From Nocardioides sp. SLBN-35 (GTDB taxonomy: Bacteria; Actinomycetota; Actinomycetes; Propionibacteriales; Nocardioidaceae), in the NCBI RefSeq assembly GCF_006715725.1, contig NZ_VFNU01000001.1:2976001-3040000 (forward strand): DNA of 64,000 bases. The letters are read 5' to 3'. The position numbers and the translations under genes were made by a program. This document shows, piece after piece, positions 35,739 through 43,811 of this stretch (position 1 is the stretch's first letter; each line of letters starts with the position of its first letter). The notes under the pieces were generated by a model. That model saw only the letters and a program-made list of their open reading frames with translations, ran no database searches and had not been told where the DNA came from.

Positions 35739-35802
35739 CCCGCAACCACCTCAAACCGAGGCAGTCACCTCATACGGTCTGACGGATCGGTAGCGTCACG
35801 GC

Positions 35803-36549
35803 ATGGAGCGACGACTCGCGGTGGTGACCGGCGGCAGCAGGGGGATCGGTGCGGCCACCGCCCGGATGCTGGCGGGCTCCGGGTGGAACGTGCTGCTGAC
35901 CTACCGGTCGAACCGGGCCGCCGCGGAGTCGGTGGCTGCCCGGTGCTCGGACCTTGGGGGGTGGGCCGGGGCGGTCGAGCTCGACGTGGCTGAGGAGTCG
36001 GCCGTCGAGGAGGTGTTCCGGTCCCTGCCGGCCGAGGCGGGGACGTTGCGGGCGCTCGTCAACAACGCCGGGATCGTCGCGCCCACCTCGCGGGTCGTGG
36101 ACCTCTCGGCCGAGCGGGTGCGCCGGGTGCTCGAGGTCAACGTGCTGGGCGTGCTGCTGTGCGCGCGGGAGGCGGTGCGGCTGATGGCACCGCCGTCCGG
36201 TGCCGGGGGTGCGATCGTCAACGTGTCCTCCCGCGCCGCCGAGCTCGGCTCACCGGGCGAGTACGTCGACTACGCCGCCTCGAAGGCGGCCGTCGACGCC
36301 GTCACCCGTGGCCTGGCGCTGGAGACCGCCGGCCAGGGGATCCGCGTCAACAGCGTGCGGCTCGGGCTGATGGACACCGCCATCCACGCCCGCAACGGGG
36401 AGCCGGGACGCTTGGAGCGGGTCGCGCCGACGATCCCGATGGGTCGGCCCGGCACGACCACCGAGGCCGCGGCCGCCATCTGCTGGCTGCTGGACGACGC
36501 GTCGTCGTACACGACCGGTGCGGTTCTCGACGTGTCGGGCGGGCGGTGA
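35803..36549 (+). CDS. SDR family oxidoreductase (FabG-like)
   Basis: A 248-residue classical short-chain dehydrogenase: VVTGGSRGIGAATA cofactor loop, LVNNAGIVAP, catalytic Ser in IVNVSSRAAEL, Tyr-Lys in YVDYAASKAAVDAV, and the usual C-terminal GAVLDVSGGR. LTYRSNR at the end of beta-2 suggests NADP. 3-Oxoacyl-ACP reductase-like, but a wide range of substrates is possible. The IS110-type element lies immediately upstream. Confidence 0.85.
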   Translation: MERRLAVVTGGSRGIGAATARMLAGSGWNVLLTYRSNRAAAESVAARCSDLGGWAGAVELDVAEESAVEEVFRSLPAEAGTLRALVNNAGIVAPTSRVVDLSAERVRRVLEVNVLGVLLCAREAVRLMAPPSGAGGAIVNVSSRAAELGSPGEYVDYAASKAAVDAVTRGLALETAGQGIRVNSVRLGLMDTAIHARNGEPGRLERVAPTIPMGRPGTTTEAAAAICWLLDDASSYTTGAVLDVSGGR

Positions 36550-36601
36550 CCTGTCGGATTCGTTCAAGCGGTCCGCACGGCCGCTGCGTAGCCTCGGCGC
36601 C

Positions 36602-37024
36602 ATGAGAGCCGCCGCGACCTTCACCGTGTCCGACTGGACGCCCCTCGACCTGCCCCGGGCCGTCGGCGGGGTCGGCGTACCCGAGACGGCGGCGCCCGCC
36701 GGCGTCGCCGCCATGGTGAAGACCTTCGCCGGCGACCTCGCCGGCCGCTCGGTCACCTGGTTCGTCGGCGGGCTGAACACCACCAGCGGGGCCGGGACCT
36801 ATGTCGCGGTCGAGTCGTTCGAGGGGACGCTCGGCGGACGGCCCGGGACGTTCGGGTTCGTGCACGCCGCCTCGACGCACGGCAGCGACAGGTACGACGA
36901 GTACTTCACCGTGGTGCCCGACAGCGGCACCGGCGCCCTGGCCGGGATCACCGGCCAGGGCTCGCTGGCGATCGACGAGGACGGCACCCACCGCGTCGAG
37001 CTGGAGTACCTGCTCCCGCAGTGA
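36602..37024 (+). CDS. DUF3224 domain-containing protein
   Basis: A 140-residue beta-rich single-domain protein resembling DUF3224 (AAATFTVSDWTPLDL; TTSGAGTYVAVESFEGTLGGR; GTGALAGITGQGSLAI; HRVELEYLL). Members are related in fold to allene-oxide-cyclase-like barrels; function is unknown. The ATG follows TAGCCT (36589-36594) by 7 bp, a leaderless promoter. Confidence 0.78.
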   Translation: MRAAATFTVSDWTPLDLPRAVGGVGVPETAAPAGVAAMVKTFAGDLAGRSVTWFVGGLNTTSGAGTYVAVESFEGTLGGRPGTFGFVHAASTHGSDRYDEYFTVVPDSGTGALAGITGQGSLAIDEDGTHRVELEYLLPQ

Positions 37025-37026
37025 GG

Positions 37027-37794
37027 TCAGCCGACCGGAGCGACGCTGACCTTGGTGCCGAGGACCCGGCCCTCGGCGTCGAGGAAGGTCAGCGTCACCT
37101 GCGGTACGCCGACCGCCTCGGGCAGCGCGGCGCCGTAGCCGTGGGAGTCGGCTCGGACCGGGAGGGTTCGGTCCACGCCTGGCGCCTGGATCCGCACCTG
37201 GGTGGCGGTCGGCCAGGGCGAGATCCCGTAGATCAGGGGCTCGCTGTCGGTGAAGTAGCCGCCGATCTGCTCCGGTGAGGTGAGCTCCTGGGGCGGGACG
37301 TCGTCGCCGACCCAGATCATGCCGCCGCAGCCGTACTCGAGCTCCTTCTTCGTCGGCATGCCCGTGCCGTCCCAGACGCCGTCGCTCATCGCATAGCAGA
37401 CCTTGCCGGTCGAGGAGGTCGCGACCCAGAACGCGAAGACGCCGTGGTCGGTGTCGAACTGCGCGACCAGTGCGGGCTCGTGCAGCTTGCCGAGCCCGTT
37501 GCCCGTGGTGTTCGGCTGCCGGGCGAAGTCCTCGATGACACTGGACACGACCTCAGTCGGGCCGCCGAGGGCGACGGCGGTCGTCGTACCGATGACGGAG
37601 AAGGCAAGGCCGACACCGATCGCGGTACGACGGCGAGCGCGCCGGCGTCGTGCGGCGGCGGCGTGGTGGGTGGCCCGGTCCTCCCGCAGGATCCGGGCCA
37701 GGGTGGCCTCCGACCAGGCCGGGTCGAGCGGCGGGGGAGCGGGGGCGAGGGCGGTGAGAACGGCAGGGGCGGCAGGGGCGTGGTCCGTGGTCAT
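37027..37794 (-). CDS. Single-pass membrane protein, probable partner (anti-sigma-like) of the ECF sigma factor
   Basis: A 255-residue protein: a cytoplasmic N-terminal region (about 1-50) with a basic stretch, one transmembrane segment at about 57-77 (AIGVGLAFSVIGTTTAVALG), and an extracytoplasmic domain containing CYAMSDG and YGCGGMIWVG (two cysteines). The topology and the 4-bp overlap with an upstream ECF sigma gene suggest an anti-sigma or co-sensor. The N-terminus lacks a recognisable zinc anti-sigma motif, so this role is inferred from context. Confidence 0.6.
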   Translation of the reverse strand: MTTDHAPAAPAVLTALAPAPPPLDPAWSEATLARILREDRATHHAAAARRRRARRRTAIGVGLAFSVIGTTTAVALGGPTEVVSSVIEDFARQPNTTGNGLGKLHEPALVAQFDTDHGVFAFWVATSSTGKVCYAMSDGVWDGTGMPTKKELEYGCGGMIWVGDDVPPQELTSPEQIGGYFTDSEPLIYGISPWPTATQVRIQAPGVDRTLPVRADSHGYGAALPEAVGVPQVTLTFLDAEGRVLGTKVSVAPVG

Positions 37795-38354
37795 CGGAGT
37801 CCACCTTCGGTGAGAGGTCGGCTGGGGGAGGCGGCACGCTTGTCCGCTGGTGGGTCGTGGTCGAGGTGTGCGTCGAGGGCGGTGCGGGCGCGGTGGGCGC
37901 GGACCCGGAAGGTGCCCGGTCGCAGGCCGAGGACCTCGGCCGCGGCGTCGGGGGAGAGGCCGTCCCAGGCGACGAGCAGGAGCGCCTCGCGCTGGGTGTC
38001 GGGCAGAGCGGCCAGTGCCTCGAGTGCGGCCATCCGGTCGGTGGCGAGCATCGCCGCATCGGCCTCCGGGCGCGCGGCCCGGTCGAGCAGCGTGAGCCGG
38101 TCGTGGAGGGCGGTGCGTCGGCGCGCCGAGCGACGGCTGTTGCCGATCACCTTGCGTGCGGTGGCGATCAGCCAGCCGATCGGCGGCTCGGGTACGTCGT
38201 CCCAGCGGCGCCAGGCCTGGACGAAGGTCTCGGCCACGACGTCCTGCACGTCGTCCGGCGCCACGTGGCGGCGCGCGTAGGCCGCGACCCGCGGGCCGTC
38301 ACGGCGCCACGCCTCGCTGAACGCTGCCTCGGGGGCGTCTTCGGAGTTGCTCAT
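37791..38354 (-). CDS. ECF-type RNA polymerase sigma factor
   Basis: A 187-residue sigma-70-family extracytoplasmic-function factor. Region 2 (about 20-90) shows DDVQDVVAETFVQAWRRWDD and PIGWLIATARKVIGNSRRSARR. Region 4 (about 110-165) shows LPDTQREALLLVAWDGLSPDAAAEVLGLRPGT, ending in a recognition helix. It has a short C-terminal tail. It overlaps the downstream membrane protein by 4 bp (ATGA) and probably controls its own unit. Confidence 0.9.
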   Translation of the reverse strand: MSNSEDAPEAAFSEAWRRDGPRVAAYARRHVAPDDVQDVVAETFVQAWRRWDDVPEPPIGWLIATARKVIGNSRRSARRRTALHDRLTLLDRAARPEADAAMLATDRMAALEALAALPDTQREALLLVAWDGLSPDAAAEVLGLRPGTFRVRAHRARTALDAHLDHDPPADKRAASPSRPLTEGGLR

Positions 38355-38413
38355 GTCCTTGTAGTGTCCGGCTCGCTGCTGGTGTTACCGCTGGGGTCAC
38401 TAGTGTGGTCGCG

Positions 38414-38887
38414 ATGATCCGGGAGCGCATCGAGCGGGACCTCGACCGGTTGGTCGCCGTCCTCGATTCGCTCGACGCCGGGCCGGGCGTGCTGGCCGGC
38501 CGGTCTGCCTACGACTGGCTGACCGAGGTCGACGCCGACGTGTCCTGGGTGTTCGACCAGGCGCCGGTCAGTGTGGCGCCCACCCGCAACGTCGTCGGGC
38601 ACGTGCAGGTGTTCGTTCCTCCTGTCGGTGCGCCGTGGGTGGATGCGGTCGCCTCGGCGGCGGGCGTCGAGGCGGACCGGCTGCTGGTGATCGGGCGGTT
38701 CTTCGTCAAGGACATGCGATTCGACCAGGGCATCGGTCGGTACCTGCTCACCGAGTGCGTCAAGCGGATCGCGGCCCGGGGGAGCGTCGCGGTGCTCGAT
38801 CCCGACGGGCTCGCGCTCGTGCCGCGGGTGCTGTGGTGCCGCCTCGGGTTCTCCGAGGACACCGCGGCCCCGGTTCTGTTGCCGTGA
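38414..38887 (+). CDS. GNAT-like acetyltransferase
   Basis: A 157-residue protein with a possible acetyl-CoA binding segment (LVIGRFFVKDMRFDQGIGRY followed by LLTECVKRIAARG, the QGIGRYLL part resembling the GNAT Q/RxxGxG/A motif) and a C-terminal LWCRLGFSED, where GNAT proteins have YxxxGF. The substrate is unknown. The ATG is 7 bp after TAGTGT (38401-38406), consistent with leaderless transcription; the GTG at 38405 would lie inside that promoter. Confidence 0.65.
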   Translation: MIRERIERDLDRLVAVLDSLDAGPGVLAGRSAYDWLTEVDADVSWVFDQAPVSVAPTRNVVGHVQVFVPPVGAPWVDAVASAAGVEADRLLVIGRFFVKDMRFDQGIGRYLLTECVKRIAARGSVAVLDPDGLALVPRVLWCRLGFSEDTAAPVLLP

Positions 38888-38905
38888 CGTGCCAGCATCC
38901 AGGCT

Positions 38906-39460
38906 GTGCGCAACGAGCAGCGGATCCCGACCCGAACCCCTGAGTCCCGCGCGTTCGCCGAGCGCGTGAACGTCGTCATGAGCCTGACCGCGCAGCTCAA
39001 CGCGCTGCCGTACGAGGACCTCGAGCAGCGCCGGTCGCTGATCACGCGGATCTTCGGCGGCGACGTGCCCGAGTCGCTCTCGATCCTGCCGCCGTTCCAC
39101 TGCGACTACGGCCTCGGCGCGAGCTTCGGCGAACGCGTGTTCATCAACCAGGGCTGCTACTTCCTCGACCTCGGTGGCATCACCATCGGAGACCGTGTCC
39201 TGATCGGTCCACGGGTCACGCTCAGCACCGCCGGCCACCCGGTCGAGCCCGCCGAGCGCTTCGACTTCCTCACCCACGCGCCGATCGTGATCGAGGACGA
39301 CGTGTGGATCGGCGCCGGTGCGACGATCACCCCCGGGGTGACGGTCGGGCGCGGATCGGTGGTCGGTGCCGGCGCGGTCGTGGCGGCCGACGTACCGCCG
39401 ATGTGCGTGGTGACCGGCACCAGCGTCGTCGTCCGCAAGGAGCTCAGCGACCCGGTCTGA
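38906..39460 (+). CDS. Sugar O-acetyltransferase (maltose/galactoside type, LbH)
   Basis: A 184-residue hexapeptide-repeat acetyltransferase of the Maa/LacA/NodL group. The N-terminal helical part is followed by the left-handed beta-helix (FGERVFINQGCYFLDLGGITIG; LIGPRVTLSTAGHPVEPAER with the catalytic His; DDVWIGAGATITPGVTVGRG; VVGAGAVVAADVPP). The N-terminal domain differs from E. coli LacA. It transfers acetyl from acetyl-CoA to a sugar hydroxyl. Begins 18 bp after the GNAT-like gene. Confidence 0.88.
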   Translation: MRNEQRIPTRTPESRAFAERVNVVMSLTAQLNALPYEDLEQRRSLITRIFGGDVPESLSILPPFHCDYGLGASFGERVFINQGCYFLDLGGITIGDRVLIGPRVTLSTAGHPVEPAERFDFLTHAPIVIEDDVWIGAGATITPGVTVGRGSVVGAGAVVAADVPPMCVVTGTSVVVRKELSDPV

Positions 39461-40217
39461 GCACTCCCTGGACCGCCTCCGGGCGCACCCGGACCATCGA
39501 GACGAGCGCGATGCCGTCCTGGGTCCACGCGTCGGCGACGAGTCCGGTGACGTCGAGCAGGTAGGTGTCGCTGACGTCGCCGGAGCGGGCGCTGAGGTCG
39601 TCCTGTGTCGGGCACAGCAGGACGTCGGTGCTGGTCGGCCAGCCCCGACGCACGAGCTCGTCGTGCAGCGCATCGGTGACCAGGACCTCGACCTGGTCCA
39701 CCTCCGCCAGCGACTCGTTGGCGAGCAGCGCACCGTTCAGCCCGACGACATAGCCGTCGTGGGGGAGCTCCAGTGCTCTCAGCGCGTCGCTCAGCCGGCG
39801 CCACGTCCAGGTCGACCGCCCGGGCAGGGGCTGGTCCGCGGTGCTCGACGCCGCGAGGAACGCCGCGACCGCGTGGCGGTCGAGCTGCAGCATCGAGACG
39901 ACTCGCACGTCGTCCTGGACCCACGCATCCGTGATCAGGTCGACGATCGGCGCCAGGTAGACATCGCTCACCTCGCCGGCCCGGACGACGAGTCCGGGCT
40001 CGCCCGGGCAGGCCAGGCCGTCGTCCGCCGTACGACGCGGCCAGCCTTCCCGGAGAAGCGCGCCGTTCAGGTCGTCGGTGGCGAGCAGCACCACCTCGGC
40101 GGTGTTGTCGACCGACTCGTTGGCGAGCATCGCGCCGGCCAGGCCGACGACGTACTCGTCCGCGGGCAGCTCCAACGTGGTGACGGCCGCGTGCAGGCGG
40201 GCCCAGGTCCAGGACAC
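39444..40217 (-). CDS. Unknown protein made of two ~120-residue repeats
   Basis: A 257-residue cytoplasmic protein with no recognised family. It consists of two homologous halves: each begins TWxRL...LELPxDxYVVGL, continues GALLANES (GAMLANES in the first), LxxEGWP-like segments, SGDVSDTYLL (AGEVSDVYLA), and ends DAWTQDGIALVSM (DAWVQDDVRVVSM). The internal duplication indicates a gene-fusion event and a pseudo-dimer. The GTG at 40217 overlaps the upstream stop (TAGTG). It forms a unit with the membrane protein and the MazEF-type pair upstream, and ends inside the convergent acetyltransferase (17-bp overlap). Confidence 0.65.
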   Translation of the reverse strand: MSWTWARLHAAVTTLELPADEYVVGLAGAMLANESVDNTAEVVLLATDDLNGALLREGWPRRTADDGLACPGEPGLVVRAGEVSDVYLAPIVDLITDAWVQDDVRVVSMLQLDRHAVAAFLAASSTADQPLPGRSTWTWRRLSDALRALELPHDGYVVGLNGALLANESLAEVDQVEVLVTDALHDELVRRGWPTSTDVLLCPTQDDLSARSGDVSDTYLLDVTGLVADAWTQDGIALVSMVRVRPEAVQGVLRPGR

Positions 40218-40726
40218 TAGAGCACTGCGCTCCAGGTCCGCGGCTCGCCGGTGTGCACGATCGCCCACGTGCCGGTCGCGGGATCGAGCATCACCGAGAC
40301 GGATCGGTCAGCGGTGCCCCGGCCGGCCGCCTCGCAATCCGACCAGTCGCACACGTGGCTGAGGATGGCGTGGCTCCCGTCCGACAGCGTGACCCGCACC
40401 TGTAGCTCTCCCTCGGTGCTTGCGGTCTCTCGCGGGATCCGCGTCCATCCGATCGCCCGGGCCGGAACCAGCGACCCGGTCCGGGCGAGCTCCTGGGTCG
40501 CGGCGAGCTTGCGGCGCGCAGCACGGGGGAGCCGCACGCCTGCGACCAGGCAGCCGACGGTCGGCAACGACAACACGGCCAGCAGGAACCACCCCGGCAC
40601 CGCCTGGCCGGTGGCGATCAGTCCGACGGGGATCGACAGCAGCACGAGTCCCAGCGCCAGCACCACGGGTGCCATGCGCCGGTCGTTCCTCGCCATGGCG
40701 GGCGTCTGCCACACGATCTCGGTCAT
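40217..40726 (-). CDS. Two-TM membrane protein, unknown
   Basis: A 169-residue protein with two adjacent transmembrane segments (about 18-37, VVLALGLVLLSIPVGLIATG, and 43-63) and a cytoplasmic or external beta-rich C-terminal domain (VRVTLSDGSHAILSHVCDWSD; VMLDPATGTWAIV). No family is recognised. An internal ATG at 40696 is an alternative start. It begins 2 bp after the MazF-like toxin gene and may be cotranscribed with it. Confidence 0.6.
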   Translation of the reverse strand: MTEIVWQTPAMARNDRRMAPVVLALGLVLLSIPVGLIATGQAVPGWFLLAVLSLPTVGCLVAGVRLPRAARRKLAATQELARTGSLVPARAIGWTRIPRETASTEGELQVRVTLSDGSHAILSHVCDWSDCEAAGRGTADRSVSVMLDPATGTWAIVHTGEPRTWSAVL

Positions 40727-40728
40727 CG

Positions 40729-41067
40729 TCACAGGTCCAACAGCAGCCCGAGCGTCTCGCGGACCTCGCCGAGAAGCACCGGACCGATGTTTCCCGTACG
40801 GCCGTGGATCCGGGTCGCGGCCACGGAGCGCACGTGCTGGCACTGCGCCGCCGACGTCGCGTCCAGGCGATTCACGTCGTCCGGGTCGATGATCACCTCG
40901 GCTCCGCTCTGGCGCACCGTGCGCGTCAAGGGCACGACCTGGACCACGTTCGGCCCACCTCGCAGGACGCGCGCAGCCGTCACCACGACAGCAGGCCGAC
41001 GGAGCCCGGCCTCGCTGCCGCTGGGGATACCGAGGTCGAGGTCGACGACGTCACCCGGCGTCAGCAT
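40729..41067 (-). CDS. MazF/PemK-family toxin
   Basis: A 112-residue protein of the PemK/MazF/CcdB fold (MLTPGDVVDLDLGIPSGSEA; RRPAVVVTAARV; VVQVVPLTRTVR; ARG-type C-terminal HGRTGNIGPVLLGEVRE). MazF toxins are sequence-specific endoribonucleases that arrest growth until bound by the antitoxin. The conserved GSEAGLRRPAVVV region carries the expected catalytic arginine. The ATG at 41067 overlaps the antitoxin gene by 17 bp. Confidence 0.85.
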   Translation of the reverse strand: MLTPGDVVDLDLGIPSGSEAGLRRPAVVVTAARVLRGGPNVVQVVPLTRTVRQSGAEVIIDPDDVNRLDATSAAQCQHVRSVAATRIHGRTGNIGPVLLGEVRETLGLLLDL

Positions 41068-41248
41068 CAAGCCAGGCTGTCTCGTCGTCGGTGAGGTCGG
41101 TGGAGAGGTCTCGGGCCATGGCGTCCTGGCGGAGGGCGCGAATCGCCCGGCTCACTGTCTCGTCGATGGTCTCGTGACGCTCGGTGGCCAACCGGATCAC
41201 CCGCGCATGCGTCTGCCTGCTGATCCGGATCGTCGTCGTGTCGCCCAT
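41051..41248 (-). CDS. Ribbon-helix-helix antitoxin (MazE-like)
   Basis: A 65-residue protein with an N-terminal ribbon-helix-helix (TTTIRISRQTHARVIRLATE; ETIDETVSRAIRAL) and an acidic C-terminal tail (STDLTDDETAWLDADAG) that would wrap around the toxin. It precedes and overlaps the toxin gene, the usual antitoxin-toxin order. The ATG at 41248 is 7 bp after a TAATAT -10 box, and an inverted repeat lies just upstream. Confidence 0.82.
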   Translation of the reverse strand: MGDTTTIRISRQTHARVIRLATERHETIDETVSRAIRALRQDAMARDLSTDLTDDETAWLDADAG

Positions 41249-41255
41249 GAGGTCC

Positions 41256-41286
41256 ATATTACGGCGTGTAGACAGAACCATCTACA
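41256..41286 (-). promoter_or_regulatory. Toxin-antitoxin promoter and operator
   Basis: TAATAT (41261-41256, minus strand) ends 7 bp before the antitoxin ATG. Immediately upstream are the 6-bp arms TGTAGA (41267-41272) and TCTACA (41281-41286), separated by 8 bp over the -35 position. This suits repression by the antitoxin or the antitoxin-toxin complex. Confidence 0.55.
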
Positions 41287-41322
41287 TGATCGTGCGGGCC
41301 GCAGTAGGGGAGACTTGCCGGC

Positions 41323-41958
41323 ATGACAGATCGACCACCCACCGACGACGAGAGCATCGCCGGCCACAACGACCTGTGGAGGAGTCTCACGCGCCCCGAC
41401 AACGAGGTCCCGGCATCGGTCGCCGTCGATCTCGTGCTGGGCTCGAACGCGGACGTGGTGGCGTTCGTCTCGGGCATGTTGGTCTTCAGCACCGGCGTCG
41501 AGCTGACCCTCGACGTGCGGGCCCGGCCGGGCCACCGCATCGACGGCGAGGCACTGGCGGACCTGCTCTTCCACAGGAGTCGCGGAGGCAAGCCCTACCT
41601 GTTCGGCGTCGAGTACGCCGACGGGCGACGCTCTGCCCGACGCCACACCTTCTCTCCCGTCCCCGAGTCCGATCCGGACGCGGTATCGCTCCTCCAGTCG
41701 GGCGGCTCGGGCGGTGGCGGCAACAGCTACTCGTCGAGCTACTTCCTCTCGCCCCTTCCTCCGCCCGGTGAGGTGCACTTCCACTTCCTGTGGCCCGACG
41801 CCGCGATCCCCGAGACCAGGTCCACCATGAGCGCGGATGCGATCATCGACGCGGCGTCGAGAGCCCGCGTGCTCTGGCCCTGGGAGGACGAGACGTGGGG
41901 GGAGGAGGACGCCCCGGAGATCGTCCACGACCTCCCTGCCGGCAGCTGGTTCGCCTAG
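41323..41958 (+). CDS. Unknown cytoplasmic protein
   Basis: A 211-residue protein with no recognised family and no signal or membrane segment. Beta-rich middle (VAFVSGMLVFSTGVELTLDV), a Gly/Ser stretch (SGGSGGGGNSYSSSYFLSPL) that looks like a linker, and FHFLWPDAAIPETRSTMSAD toward the C-terminus, followed by an acidic end. It is divergent from the toxin-antitoxin pair and convergent (4-bp overlap) with a methyltransferase gene. Confidence 0.6.
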   Translation: MTDRPPTDDESIAGHNDLWRSLTRPDNEVPASVAVDLVLGSNADVVAFVSGMLVFSTGVELTLDVRARPGHRIDGEALADLLFHRSRGGKPYLFGVEYADGRRSARRHTFSPVPESDPDAVSLLQSGGSGGGGNSYSSSYFLSPLPPPGEVHFHFLWPDAAIPETRSTMSADAIIDAASRARVLWPWEDETWGEEDAPEIVHDLPAGSWFA

Positions 41959-42710
41959 GCCCTGCTCGCGACCACCCTGTAGTCCTCGGCGTTGCCGTCG
42001 AACGTGCTCATGTCGATGCGGAGGCCAACGCTGTACAGCTCGGCCTCGAGCTCGTCGTACCGGAAGGGCCAGCACGAGAGGAGCTCCGAGCGGACGAGGA
42101 CCGGCCCGGCCGCGTCGACCTGCGCGATCGCGATCTCGATGTGGTGCTCGTCCTCCCACCGCGGTGCGATGTCCCAGCGGTAGACCACGAGCGCATCGCG
42201 ACCGTTGCGGTGCACGAGGCGGTCACCGATGTCCAGCCGGGAGCCCCTGGCCCGGACCAGCTCCCAGGTTCGGGAGGTGAGCACGAGGCGCCCGCCGGGG
42301 CGCAGCAGCCGTGCCATCGACTCCAGGGCGGCGACCCTGCCGCCGGCGCCTGCCGCGTGGGCGAGCGAGTTGCCGACGCAGAACACCACGTCGAAGGTGC
42401 CGTCGTCGAGATGGTCGGGCAGCTCGTGCCAGTGCGCCCGCAGCGTGCGTACCGACGCCCCGAACTTCTCGGCCAGCTCCGCCGTCCGACGGACCATCGT
42501 CTCGCTGGCGTCCGTCGCGACGACCTGCAGGCCGCGACCGGCGAGGCCCACGGCCAGCTGTCCGGTCCCGCAGGAACAGTCGAGGACGTGAGCGTTCGGC
42601 GGCAGGGGAGCGATGACGTCATCGAATGACGCCACGAACTCGGCCGGGCTCAGCCGTGCGTCCGAGATGAGCCATTCGTACACCTCGCCGAGCGCGTCAT
42701 AGCCCGTCAT
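41955..42710 (-). CDS. Class I SAM-dependent methyltransferase
   Basis: A 251-residue methyltransferase. Motif I is HVLDCSCGTGQLAVGLA (about 39-55), followed by VVATDASETMVRRT, motif post-I/IV FDVVFCVGNSLAHA and GGRLVLTSRTWEL. The C-terminal third is beta-rich and probably binds substrate, which cannot be named. The ATG at 42710 follows a GGAGG site by 8 bp. Confidence 0.82.
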   Translation of the reverse strand: MTGYDALGEVYEWLISDARLSPAEFVASFDDVIAPLPPNAHVLDCSCGTGQLAVGLAGRGLQVVATDASETMVRRTAELAEKFGASVRTLRAHWHELPDHLDDGTFDVVFCVGNSLAHAAGAGGRVAALESMARLLRPGGRLVLTSRTWELVRARGSRLDIGDRLVHRNGRDALVVYRWDIAPRWEDEHHIEIAIAQVDAAGPVLVRSELLSCWPFRYDELEAELYSVGLRIDMSTFDGNAEDYRVVASRA

Positions 42711-42951
42711 CAACACCACCTCCGCCCGCAGCCCGATCTGGGGGACTCAGTAGACCAGCGCGATCGCCAGGCTCACCAATGGTTTTGCACGCTGCAGCGA
42801 AGATGGGTTTGTGACCGAGGTGCCCACTCCTGAGATGGACGTCCTACGGGAGGTCGCGGGCTGCGCGGTCGTTGCAACGAGCATCGATCGGCGCAGGCAG
42901 GTGTTTCCGTTCGGGGGCGCTTCGAGTGAGGCCGTCTTCTTCGGCCGGCAC

Positions 42952-43503
42952 TCAGTCGAGTGAGGCGATCAAGCGCTGATAGGTGACCCCGGGGTCACCC
43001 TCAGCACTCTCGATCACGATCGCGTCGGGACGTTGCTTGGTCAACGCCTCGAGTGCCGAATGCCGTGTGCGAAGCGCTTCGTCGCCACCCTGGGCAGCCA
43101 CGATGGCCCGAACCTGGGAGTGCCACGGCTCGCCAGGCTCTGATTCCCCTCGGCGCCTGAATCGAGCCACTGATCGCTCCCGATCATCCATCAGGAGGCG
43201 CTCGACGAACAGCGCGCCGGCCTGAACGGCGCACGCCTCGAAGAGCGCGATCTCAGCGGGGTCGATCAAGAGTTGGGGGAGCACCACATCGTGGCCGCTG
43301 GACAGGTAGGCCTGGATCATTCCCAGAGCCGCCGGGCGGATGAGGCGGCCCGCCTCCAGGAAGTCGGCCGACCACCCGCCGATGAACGTTCGCAGGACGT
43401 CGATGTCGCAGTTCAGCACGCCGGGATGTTCGTCGGTGTATCGCCTGGCGATCGTGGACTTGCCGATTCCCGGCGGGCCGTTGAGGTGAAGGAGGTAGGC
43501 CAC
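42952..43503 (-). CDS. P-loop kinase/AAA-type ATPase
   Basis: A 183-residue nucleotide-binding protein beginning LLHLNGPPGIGKSTIARRYT (Walker A GPPGIGKST, residues 9-17). NCDIDVLRTFIGGW and DVVLPQLLIDPAE may provide the base and metal-binding positions, and the basic RERSVARFRRRGE resembles a lid. The size and layout fit small-molecule or nucleoside kinases of the AAA_33/zeta-toxin-like P-loop group; the substrate is unknown. It lies at the left edge of the repeat-containing island and may belong to it. Confidence 0.7.
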   Translation of the reverse strand: MAYLLHLNGPPGIGKSTIARRYTDEHPGVLNCDIDVLRTFIGGWSADFLEAGRLIRPAALGMIQAYLSSGHDVVLPQLLIDPAEIALFEACAVQAGALFVERLLMDDRERSVARFRRRGESEPGEPWHSQVRAIVAAQGGDEALRTRHSALEALTKQRPDAIVIESAEGDPGVTYQRLIASLD

Positions 43504-43811
43504 GCCCAGGACAGTAACCGCCGACGGACAGGTCGGTTGCTCGCACTGGGCATGAGCGGACGGGTCGGGGGAGGAGGCGGCCCGAGGGATCGGACCGAGC
43601 CCTGTCGCCCTTCCCGATTGCGCTCTGAGCCCGGTTCCCGGCATTCCCGAGTTTCTGCACCTTGGGAGCGATTCGCTGATCTTGCTCGAACCCCGCTCTG
43701 AACTGCTAAACAACTGCCAAGCGTAAACTGGCAGGCACGGGAGTTGATGAGCCGGAAGTAGCGGGGGCGCGGATGCCCGGATCGCGGCAGATGAGGGCGT
43801 CCCGAAGATCG
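43504..43811. other. Gene-free stretch at the start of the repeat island
   Basis: About 300 bp without a supported gene. The left 220 bp show nothing recognisable; the right part contains the first copy of the island repeat (43728-43790), preceded by the pair CTGCCA (43714-43719)/TGGCAG (43729-43734). Confidence 0.5.
43728..43790. repeat. Island repeat, copy A (core)
   Basis: A ~63-bp copy of a core also found at 44288, 46844 and 47560. Recognisable landmarks are GGCACGGGAGTTGATGA, GTAGCGGGGGCGC and GATGCCCGGATC. Copies A and D end in GCGGCAG; copies B and C continue with a different right part. Confidence 0.85.

Larger units (their letters stand above)
34352..35790 (-). mobile_element. IS110-family insertion sequence (approximate ends)
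   Basis: The element is defined by its DEDD-type transposase and by an upstream non-coding end rich in stems, the standard IS110 layout without terminal inverted repeats. Exact ends cannot be set from one copy: the right end lies somewhere in 34227-34563 and the left end between 35740 and 35800. It is inserted between a VOC gene and an SDR gene with no sign of having split either. Confidence 0.55.

Noticed and set aside
42811..42963. A 50-codon frame beginning GTG after the methyltransferase gene
   Set aside because: No ribosome site and no recognisable feature. It overlaps the end of the convergent P-loop kinase gene; could be a gene remnant but cannot be supported.
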